NCBI GenBank assembly: GCA_038049695.1
Contig: CP142457.1
Location: 27,241,001-27,305,000 of the forward strand
From: Cinnamomum chago
Lineage: Eukaryota; Streptophyta; Magnoliopsida; Laurales; Lauraceae
Reading direction: 5' to 3'
DNA: 64,000 bases
Shown: positions 55,291 to 64,000 of the stretch, one piece after another
Layout of the letters: each line of letters begins with the position of its first letter
Numbering within the stretch: position 1 is the stretch's first letter
Program-made: the position numbers and the translations under genes
Notes under the pieces: generated by a model
Told to the model about the DNA's origin: nothing
The model's database searches: none
What the model saw: only the letters and a program-made list of their open reading frames with translations

Positions 55291-55361
55291 GGAAGGTTGC
55301 TAAGTTTTAGCACTTACCTCTTTTCTTTTCTCCTTATTTCCTCTTTTGGTTTGCTCTCTTC

Positions 55362-55369
55362 TATAAAAG
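55362..55369 (+). promoter_or_regulatory. TATA box of the antisense PMD gene
   Basis: TATAAAAG within TTCTATAAAAGCAAGG, about 135 bp upstream of the presumed start codon and followed by a pyrimidine-rich leader. It faces opposite to the retrotransposon's pol. Confidence 0.65.
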
Positions 55370-55497
55370 CAAGGGGAGGTTGGATCTTTGTTTCTTTGCT
55401 TTCTTTTTTTGCAAGAATCTTCAAGAGTGCTCCAAGATCAAGAGTTCTTCTTCTTCTTCTTCAAAGATCTTCAATATTTTCTTCTTCTTCCCCATCA

Positions 55498-58400
55498 ATG
55501 GCTTAAAGTAAGTTTTCTTTCTTCACAAGAAATTTCCATTGTAGAAGTAGAATCCTTTCCTTTTCTTCTTTTTCTTTTTCATGTGTTTTCTTTTTTCTTT
55601 TTTTTTCATGTGCTGTTTTTTTTTTTTTGACATTTTTTTTTTGGCTGTACGGACAGGTCCATAAGGACCTGGCCGTATTGCCACGTGGCAGTGGGCCACG
55701 GCCTGCTGCCCATAATTTTTTTTTTTTGAAACTTCTCGCTCTTTTTTTTGCTTCTTTTTTTTTTTTTTTGTGCTCACCATGAGAATGAGATTTATGCACC
55801 ATGATGATGAGGTTTTATACATTTCAAGATGTTCATGCATATTTGTTTGTTTGTTTCTTTTCTTTTTTGGATGCATCAAGATAAGAGGCTAGAATCTCTA
55901 GGTCAAGTCAACATGAATTTTGATTTTAACAAAGTTTGATTGGTTTTGACCAAGTTGGATTGGAATTGGTCAAACTTTGGTTAAAGTTTTCCTAGCATCT
56001 AAGGCATGATGATTTTTTGGATGCATGTTTTTTAGTAAATTGATTGGAAGCATGATGATGCATACCTAGAAATCTTTTGCAAGTTTTGGGATTTGGAGCT
56101 CGCAACAATGTTGAGCCCTTTCTTGATCTTGTTGGATTTTTGAGGAGCTTTGCATGTTTTGGAGTTTGGAGCTCGCAGCGATGTTGAGCCCTTTCTTCAA
56201 GCTTGCTATCTTTTTCGGGATGTTTCCTTTTCTACGGAATTGTCCCGGAATCATGCCAAAATTTCGCTAGAATTTTTCTTAGCAAAATTCTATCACTTTA
56301 ATGATTGATTTTTTTTTCTTTTCCATCCTTTTGCAGGTAGTTCCTCCGTAACGAACGGGGGCAAAGAGCCTGCTACTGATGCACCTCTTCAGTCTACCAG
56401 GTCTCCTAATGTGGCCGTACAGCAGGCCTGGGAGAAGGTCTAGTTTGTGGAGAGAAACCTAGAAGAGTGTGACTCCCTCAACCGCGATGAGATGAGACAG
56501 CGATTGATCGCTCTCAGGGATGAGGAGTTCTATAGAATTATGGTAGGCAATCGTCCTTGTGTCATGGACGATCAGAGCATTGTGCCCAAGCCTACCTTCT
56601 TCTTTGGTGATGCGGTCTCTGACGACTTGACGTACCAAAGAAGGTGTTTTCAGTTCTCTTACACATCTGGTGGTGAGGAGAGAACTATTTCTACGCAGTC
56701 GACTTTTGATCGGATTGTATCGATCATGAGTCTTTCTCCCACGTGTCCCAAAAGGGAGGATCCTCCAAGTTGGGTAAAGAGGACCAATGTGATAAAGACC
56801 GGGGTTTTTGTTGGCGGTCCTTCCGGATATGCGAAGAAGTCGCTTGTCCGTATGGACATGTTGATGCCTTCCAGTGGCTACTAAGGTTCTGACCATCCGG
56901 CGGTCAATTTGAGACCGGTTGGCCTTGGCATTTTTCTGGGTGACGACAGCAGTTGGGTGAAGCCTTTTCGACTTCGTGGCCGTTTCAGTACTGATTCAAG
57001 CTGGGAATCATGGATTGATCACACCCTGCAGGCTAGTGGAGCCATTTTGAGGGAGGCCGGGATCTTCGATGCGGTTCGCGCTTTTCGGAAGACCGTGGTT
57101 TTCTCCGATGAGGCCTTCATGGCCATGCTGGAGTCATTCATTAAACAAACCAACACCTTCATTGTGACGAATGGTGAGATTGGTTTTACCTTTAAGGAAT
57201 TAAGCGTCATCACCGGGCTGCCTATCATTGGCAAACTCTATGAGGAGTTTATGCCTATCGACAACGTTCTTGAGGAGCAGTCTAAGGAGTTCAGGCTCCT
57301 GTACTTTCAGCTCGTCGCCTTCTATGATTTTTTGAAAGAGAAGGAGGCCTCGAAAGTCCGGTGTAGCAGTTGGAAGAATTGTAGCTCCAACTTCTTTGAC
57401 GACGGAAAGTCTTTTGATGGTATGGCCCAAGATGCTAGGGCCAAGAACCCAGGTTCGAAGAAGATCTCCGTTATGCGAGATGACTTGAAGAAGTTCTTCA
57501 GGAGTACAGACGCCATTTATTCTGACATCGCACTGCGGAGAGATCTCACTGTTTACCTCACTTATTGGTTGGGTGAGGCTGTTTTTGCTGGAGGAGATGG
57601 AACACACATCAGGCCGCACTGTATTTTTCCTGCTTGTCAGATGGCGTTCGGAGAGCAGCTTGCTTTGGTGCCAGCTCTTTACTCCTACTTGTGTACCGAA
57701 CTGCAGGATGCTACTTTCTCGGTTCGGCTTGGGTTCCCTATGAACAGGATATTTTCAGCACATATTTTCTATTCGTGGTACGTGTACCACTGTCCCGGCT
57801 TCCACCGATTAGGAGTTGCTCAGGATGATGACCCTTTCATGATTCGGTTGGCTAGAGGGGCGGCCGTTTCCGAATCTCTCTTGTCTGCCCGTTTGAGGAT
57901 CCGCCGATTCAGGGACGTCGCGATCGGGCAATCTTCAATGAAACTTTCTCCAAGTTTGCGGAAGAAGGCTTTCGACTTTGGTGCCTCCCGTGATTCCACC
58001 AGGGCGGGGTCGGGAAGACAATACTCCTTGACCAATGTATAGAAGGGATGACTTTTTAACTTACGTGTTGGTACGATGGTGTACCAGAGACATTTTTTTG
58101 TTGATATCTAGCCGTATGTTCCCTCGCGTTTCGCGCTGCAGTTGGGTTTCTCTCAAGGCGTTGTTGGAGCCCCTTCGAGAATGGTGAAACGCTTTTGAGG
58201 TTTACAGGATGGGAGGAATGCATGGGCCTTTTATAGTGCGGAGGACACTACTACCATGATTTCCTATCCTGAGTTGCCCACTTTCCGGACTGCCGGCTTC
58301 ACGAAATGGTTCGTGGAAAGCTTTTCAATATACCAAGGGCTTTCCAAAAGGAGCTTGATGTCAAGTAATCTCCTGGGAAGGGTCTTGGCAGATCGGATGA

Positions 58401-60235
58401 AGTCCATCGAGAGGAAGTCCTGGCTTTCCTTTCCGGTGAGAAGCACAAGATCGGCTTCCTTAATGAGCAGGACATCATCAGACCTAGAGCTGTGCAAGAG
58501 ATACCTAGTGAGGTCTTGGATCAACTGGAAGAGGAGGAAGCCGAGATCGATGCTTGGATGCAAGCGGAATTAATAAAGGCCTACATGGGGTCTACCGGAA
58601 AGAGCAGACCATCCGGTGAGGAATCAAGCGAAGCTCCTGATTTTGACAGTGGGGCGGGTACTTCAAGTAAACCTTCCCATAGAAGCAAGAGGAAGAGAGA
58701 ACAACGCTGCAATAAGAGACGACACGATGACTCTCCTGATTTGGAAGTCCCCCTCGCCACCACTGAAGAAATGTCAGGGGATGCTGATGAGCCTTCGAAA
58801 AAGAGGAGTCGAGAGGAGGAAACCGTTGATGCAGGTATGATTCCTCTATTTCTCTTTCCATTTCTTTCTTTGAGATTTTCTTGTTTTGATTTGCATTCTC
58901 TCCCTTTTTCAGTGGAAGATGAGGACTTGGTGATGCCTGAGGTTCCAACTGATAAGGCAGTGATGGATCCGGCTGTGGCATCTGAAGAAGAACCGAGGGA
59001 CTCTGGAGTGATTTTCAGAATCTTCACCTGGTATGACTTCTTTGTATTTTCTTTCTTTTTGTGTCTGTGCTGTCATCTGCTAACATGTTGCTTGTTTTCT
59101 TGTCAGCTAACTTGCCACAGGATTCCGACGATTCCGAGCCATCCATGGACACGGCTTTTGACGACGTTTCGGATGAACTCATGGAGGCAGAGAGTATTCC
59201 GCCAATCGTCGAAGAAGGTATTTGTAGCAATAACCCTAATGATATTGATTTTTTCAACAGGATCGTATTCATACCTTTTTTGTTTTATTTTGCTGGCAGC
59301 TGTGAGGCGACAGAAGAAGTTCCTCCGTCTTTCTCAATGCCAGAGTAGGGGATGCCTGCAGTTGAACCAGAAGTAAGGACTTATTCTTCCAATTTTAATG
59401 CGGCAGAGTAGATTCCTTTCCCTAGTGTTTCTTTTTAGAAAGAGTTTAGTGATCACTCCAGCAGGACATGACACGAGCAGTCGACCAATGGAGAGGGGCA
59501 AGCCTTCGTCCGGGTCACCTCTTGAGTATGCAAAGAAAGTGCTGAAGAGCGTTATGAGCTCATGGATCGAAACTCTTTCTTCTGGACATTTAGAAGCCGG
59601 CTTTGGCATGATTAAGCATGTACAAGACATCCTTGCTGATAGCGAAGAGGTCTGCCTAGACATTGGAGATGCAAAGGCTTTCGTTGATGAAGTCATAACT
59701 CTAAGGAACAAGTGGAATGAAACAAAGAGCTTCCTAAGTGGTGACTTCTTCAATGAGATGTTTTTGAAGCCTTCTGGTGAGGTCAAGTTTGAGCTGGATG
59801 AGATCTCGCGGACTCGGAAGCAATTCATTCGGGAGAGGAACGTTACCGAGTTGGCTATCATCGGGCTGACAGAGGATCTGCGCTGCATTGATAGGGAGGT
59901 CGTTGAGACCATGCAGCATCTTGAGTTATTAGAGGAACAAGTTGCCGCAAAATGGGATGCCATTGTGAAAGCTCGTGCCAGAGAAGGGTCTTTGATTCGC
60001 CAAGTCGAGGAGGCTGAGAGCAATCTCTGGAGGAAGACTCAAGAGTACGAGCAATGACAGATTCTTTGGGAAGAGCTTCCCCGTGCTGTAGATGGATCGC
60101 GGCGTTCTGCCGCATTCTATGGGAAGATCTTGAAGAAGCGTGGCCTGGAAGCTTTAGAGGCTAAGGCCAAGAGTTTGTTTGAGGAGTTGAGTCTTTGGTT
60201 GAACACCGTGTGTGCTTCTGATTCTTGTAACAAAC
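55498..60235 (+). pseudogene. Antisense plant-mobile-domain (PMD) gene carried by the gypsy element, decayed
   Basis: Exon 1 is ATGGCTTAAA (55498-55507) before GTAAGTTTTC; exon 2 begins after CATCCTTTTGCAG at 56337. The frame then runs on as SSSVTNGGKEPATDAP, AWEKV, a TAG at 56441, RNLEECDSLNRDEMRQRL, a TAA at 56882 and the long part to 58042. SSWESWIDHTL, SDEAFMAMLESFIKQTNTF and KELSVITGLPIIGKLYEEF mark a PMD (aminotransferase-like plant mobile domain). Frame changes near 58040 and 58440 precede an acidic/basic linker. Further introns are probable at 58835-58912, 59031-59106, 59218-59299 and about 59371-59437. The last exon encodes a coiled coil (about 59500-60054: VLKSVMSSWIETLSSG, ETMQHLELLEEQV), a TGA at 60055, and more reading to about 60230. 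Exon 1 itself has a stop after two codons. A host-derived gene is inferred; it is dead in this copy. Confidence 0.72.
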
Positions 60236-60429
60236 CCCTTTTTTTTTCTTTTTTTTTGGTACCCGTGTATAAACACATTTTTTTGGTACTCTTTCTTTTG
60301 TAGTGCTTGTGGACATTTTTTTTAAAACTTCTCTTTTTTTGTATTCCCTCCTTTCACTCAAATTCTTTTGTTAAATGGGAATATTTGTTTGGAAATTTGA
60401 TCAAAAGTTTGTCATTTTGTGAAAAACCT

Positions 60430-60900
60430 TTTATCAAATGGTTGTTTTGGCGTGAAGGCCGAATTTTGAGATGGCATGGAAGCCAAAATTTGGGTCGGCA
60501 TGGGAGTCGGAGTTTTGAGGCGTAAAAGTCAAAATTTGGGATGGCATGGTAGCCGAATTTTGTTTGTGACATGGGAGCCAAGTTTTTTTGTAATGGCATG
60601 AAAGCTGATTTTTGAAATGGTATGAGAGCCGGGTTTTATGGCTAAGAGCCAGGTTTTTTTTGAAATGGCATGGAAGTCGGTTTTGTTTGTGGCATGGGAG
60701 CCAAAATTTGTTTGTGGCATTGATAGCCGAAATTTGTTTTTGGCATGGAAGCTGGTTTGCTTTTTGGCATGGAAGCCGAATTTTGAAATGACATTTATAG
60801 TCGATTTTAGTGGCATTTATAGCCGAGTTTTTGGCGTTTAAACCGATTTTTGTGGCATTTATAGCCGATTTTTTTGTGACGTTTATAGCCTGTTTTTTAT
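60430..60900. repeat. Degenerate minisatellite of about 25-35 bp
   Basis: GGCATGGAAGCCGAATTTTG and variants (GGCATGGGAGCCAAAATTTG, GGCATTTATAGCCGA) recur about 15 times between the antisense gene and pol. Confidence 0.88.
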
Positions 60901-60924
60901 TTTAAAAAATGCAAGTATCAACTA

Positions 60925-61310
60925 AAAGTCGCCTCCCTGCTGAATGGTCTTGCAAGTATCGATGGAATGTCGCCTCCTCGCGGATTTAGGCGCAGGTATC
61001 GACTAAGCGTCGCTTCCTTGCTTTTTTCTCAAAAATTTTGGTTTTGTGGGTATCGATGGAATGTCGCTTCCCCACGATTTTTGAAATTTGAGGTTTTTGT
61101 TTTTTGAACCTCGATTTTTGTTTGAATTTGGGTTTGTGGATATCAACTGGAATGTTGCGTCTCCATGGTTTTTTTTTGAAATTTTGCAAGTATCGACAAA
61201 GTGTCGCTTCCTTGCGATTTTGAAATTTTGGAAGTATCGAATGGGATTCTCATCCTTCTGGTTTTGGGTTTTGCGAGTATCGACTGATCGTCGCCTTCCC
61301 GCGGTTTCTA
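60925..61310. repeat. Degenerate tandem repeat with a GTATCGA...GTCGC core
   Basis: GCAAGTATCGACTAA..GTCGC.TCC..GCG recurs about seven times with spacers of 15-60 bp. It adjoins the minisatellite at 60430-60900 and lies in the element's 3' untranslated region. Confidence 0.85.
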
Positions 61311-61662
61311 AAAAAACCTTTTTTTTTAAAGACACGAGGGTCGTAAATTTTGACTTAAAACCGTTTTTTGTTGTAAAAGTCAAGGTGGACTAGGGTGGAA
61401 ATTCCTAAGTCCTGATTCTGTTTCAAACCATGAACTTTTGGTCTAAGGATAGAAAATTTGGTCAAGTCCGGGAAGAGGCTCCTAAACTTGGATTTTTGGA
61501 TTTTTTTTTTGGAACAATGAAACTATGACCAAAGCATTGTTTTGAATTTTTAGAGATCTCAACATAAGGATGAAAAATCTAAAAGAGGCGGGTTTGACGA
61601 GCGAGTACTTGAGAATTGGCTTTGGCCGCGCAGGCACTGTTCTGACCCGGTGGCTGAAGTCT

Positions 61663-64000
61663 TCAAGGGTAGTACCGCTTCAAGAACTTGCCGTTGATGG
61701 GCATCATACATCTGTCGCCCTCCACGTTTAGAAGTGCGTATGCGCTGTTAGAGAAGACCTTGTCAATGACGAAGGGTCCCTCCCATTTTGGTTCGAGTTT
61801 GCCTTTAGATTTGTGGGCAAAAACCATTGACTTTTTTAATGCAAGAACCAAGTTGTCGTTTTTGTAGGCGTGTTGCCTGACCCTTTTTGTAGGAAGATCC
61901 TGCCATGCGAGCCTGGTGCAGCTCAATGCTTTGTAAGGCTTCGAGCCGTCTTTCGTCGAGATTGTTCAGTTCTTGGAGTCTCAGTTTGACATTGCTTTTT
62001 TGCGTCATATCATTTTGCAAAGATACCTTTAAGGAAGAAATTTGTACCTCCAAAGGGACAACAGATTCGCATCCATAGACCAAAGAGAATGGTGTGCTAT
62101 GGGTAGGCCCTCGAACGGTGGTTCGATAAGCCCACAAAGCTTCAGGCAATTTGTCGCCCCAGTCTCTTTTGTGACTAGAGACCATTTTCTTGAGGATTTT
62201 GCAGAGTGTCTTGTTGAAGGCTTCTGTTAGTCCGCTTGTTGCCGGATTGTACGGAGTCGAATGACAACTTTGGATTTTGTATTTGTCGCAAAAGCTGTAG
62301 AATCGGTGATTCCGGAATTGTGGTCCGTTATTGTGAACGAATCTTTTAGGTATGCCGAAGCAGCAAATAATGTTGATGCGCAAGAATTGAAGGACTGATG
62401 ATGTCTTCATTTCACTGAGCGCAAATGCTTCTAACTATTTGGAGAAATAATCCGTAGCGGCGAAGATGAAGCGATGGCCTTTGCTTGACGGGGGAGAGAT
62501 GGGACCTATGTTGTCCATACCCCAAGCTTCGAACGGTCATGAGATTGCTGTGGGATGTAGCCATTCTGGAGGCATGTGGACATAGTCTCCATGAACTTGG
62601 CATTGACGGCAACGTTTAACAAAGTGCATAGCGTCAGCTACCATGGTAGGTCAGTAATATCCCAACCTTTTTATCTGATCATAGAGCTTGGGACCAGCCT
62701 GATGAGCTCCACAAAGACCGGCATGAACTTCTTTGAGGGTTTCCTTAGCCTCTTGTTGTGACAAGCAGCGCAGAAGTACTTCGTCGAAGGATTTTCTGTA
62801 AAGCATTTTTTAGGGTATATCCAAATGAAAGTTTGTTGCTCGTCTTTGGACGCTCACCCATTTTTTTGGATCTTCAGGGAGGATTCCGAACATGGTGTAA
62901 TCAATGAACGGATTTCTCTAGTCGCTGATTGGAGGTTTATGGAAGGAGATCCGACTTTCGGCCAATTGGTGGCATTCAGCAACTGCTTGGTGCGTGGTAA
63001 GAGGAGGGAGAATCCTTTTTTGGCACACTGTGATTTGTATGTTTTCCCTTCTTGGATCGCCATGTATGCGGCAAGTCCGGCCAAGGCAACTGCACGAATG
63101 TTCTCACCTCTGAGGATATGGGTGATGTGACAGATGTCAAACCTTTGGCGAAGTGATTGTGCCTTGTTGTAGTAAGGCAACAGATCAGGCTTCCTGACTT
63201 CAAATTTCTGATTCATTTGGTTGACGATTAGTTCGGAGTCCTCAAAGACTTCCAGCATGGTGATGCCAGATTCGAGGGCTAGTTCCAGTCCTACAATCAG
63301 GGATTGGTACTCAGCTGCATTGTTCGAGCATGGTTCCAGTAGCGAGAAGGCGTGTGGAATCATGTGCTTATCGGGGCTAACAAAGAGGATGCCAACTCCC
63401 GAGATCAACTTTTTTTTTTTTTCATTTGTCCTGGTTGCACCATCAAAGTACATGTCCCAGGGGGCATTTGGTGAGAAAGTCTCCACGTTGTAGACAGGTT
63501 CGTCTGGGAGATCATCTCTGAGCGGGGAATCTTTAGGCAATGGATGCTCTGCGAGGAAGTCTGCTAGAGCTTGGCCTTTGATTGTCTTTTATGGTACATG
63601 CTTGATATCAAATTGTGATAGGAGGATGAACCATTTTGCCAGTCGTGCATTGAGAGAACTTTCTTTTGTGACGAGAACCTTTAAGAGGTTGATCCTCGAA
63701 ATCAGGTAGACTGTGTTTGAAAAAAGGTAGTGATGTAACTTTTGTACGACAAACATCACTGCAAGGCATTCTTTCTCGACTGGAGAGTAGCAATGCTCCG
63801 CACCTACCAACATATGGCTGAGATAGTATAGAGCAGCTTCTTTTCCTCCGTCATTCTCTTGTGCAAGCAGCGCACCCAGAGAGTGGTCGAGAGCTCTTGT
63901 GTACAAGATGAATGGTTTTCCAGTGGTAGGGGCAGCCAGCACTGGAGGTTTAGTTATGTATGACTTGATATCTTGAAATGCTGCTTCACATTCAGCATCC
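61663..64000 (-). pseudogene. gypsy pol 3' part: RNase H, second RNase H, integrase (inactivated)
   Basis: From the right edge: RNase H (63942-63592; YTRALDHSLGALLAQ, YSPVEKECLAVMF, ARLAKWFILLSQFDI), a TAA at 63589, then in the same frame QALADFLAEHPLP and the second RNase H (about 63470-63000; MYFDGAT, NNAAEYQSLIVGLELALE, EDSELIVNQ), where the usual RADALA is RAVALA. Next the integrase zinc region (EVHAGLCGAHQAGPKLYDQI ... CRQCQ, about 62720-62595), the core (GMDNIGPI, VHNNGPQF in place of a DNG, TEAFNKT) and the C-terminal domain (KWEGPFVIDKVFS), ending PINGKFLKRYYP at 61663. In-frame stops lie near 62815, 62652, 62539 and 62437; a frame change lies near 61920. No active product is possible. 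Confidence 0.92.

Larger units (their letters stand above)
52200..64000 (-). mobile_element. Ty3/gypsy retrotransposon, Tat-type, 3' portion (runs off the window)
   Basis: On the minus strand, from the window edge: RNase H, a second RNase H, integrase, an untranslated region that contains an antisense gene and tandem repeats, polypurine tract, 3' LTR. A second RNase H after the first is the hallmark of Tat-lineage gypsy elements (Ogre/Retand relatives). There is no chromodomain after integrase, as expected. The outer LTR end is only approximate (about 52.2 kb). Protease, most of the reverse transcriptase, gag and the 5' LTR lie beyond the window. Confidence 0.85.

Noticed and set aside
55503-55879. 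Two overlapping lysine-rich minus-strand frames
   Set aside because: Produced by long T-runs in the intron of the antisense gene.
56459-56896. 145-codon minus-strand frame
   Set aside because: Mirror of the PMD coding exon on the other strand.

Overview
This window is nuclear DNA from a flowering plant with a large, repeat-rich genome. The evidence is a split exocyst gene of the plant EXO84C type with introns up to about 8.4 kb, an intronless plant RING-H2 gene, plastid DNA fragments in the nucleus (psbD and petD), and many plant-type transposable elements: Ty1/copia, Ty3/gypsy of the Tat type, L1- and RTE-type LINEs, tRNA-derived SINEs, hAT and Mutator-like MITEs. The species cannot be named from the sequence. 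There is no bacterial-style gene organisation, CRISPR array, rRNA or intact tRNA gene.

Layout. 1-1512: low-complexity DNA and an L1 fragment. 1513-8200: a Ty1/copia element with both LTRs and a perfect 5-bp target duplication, its gag split by a 1.3-kb hAT element. 8201-9013: part of a second, reverse-strand copia. 9049-9770: a psbD fragment set exactly between two copies of a 172-bp direct repeat. 10034-27136 (minus): EXO84C, four exons recognised, the C-terminal exon or exons not found. Its introns hold a petD fragment, a foldback element, an L1 LINE split by a hAT, two MITEs, SINE fragments, a copia remnant and another hAT. 27568-29890: a 1.35-kb hAT, a SINE piece and an RTE remnant. 33283-35688: a solo LTR directly upstream of the RING-H2 gene (35978-36679). 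37.0-41.9 kb: a gene-free block made of several diverged internal duplications. 42597-42776: a SINE with target duplication. 43100-51453: three LTRs nested inside one another. About 52.2 kb to the window end: the 3' part of a Tat-type gypsy element, with pol on the minus strand.

Two genes look potentially functional: EXO84C (exocytosis and vesicle tethering) and the RING-H2 protein (probable E3 ubiquitin ligase). The rest is mobile DNA at different stages of decay, and the nesting gives relative ages: hAT is younger than copia; in the nested set the innermost LTR is the youngest.

The most unusual feature is in the gypsy element. Between the end of pol and the 3' LTR, on the opposite strand, lies a decayed plant-mobile-domain (PMD) gene that keeps its own TATA box, a tiny first exon, several introns and a coiled-coil C terminus. 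Around it are three families of tandem repeats. The second is a palindromic GGTCGACC motif, present 14 times and confined to three otherwise different LTRs.
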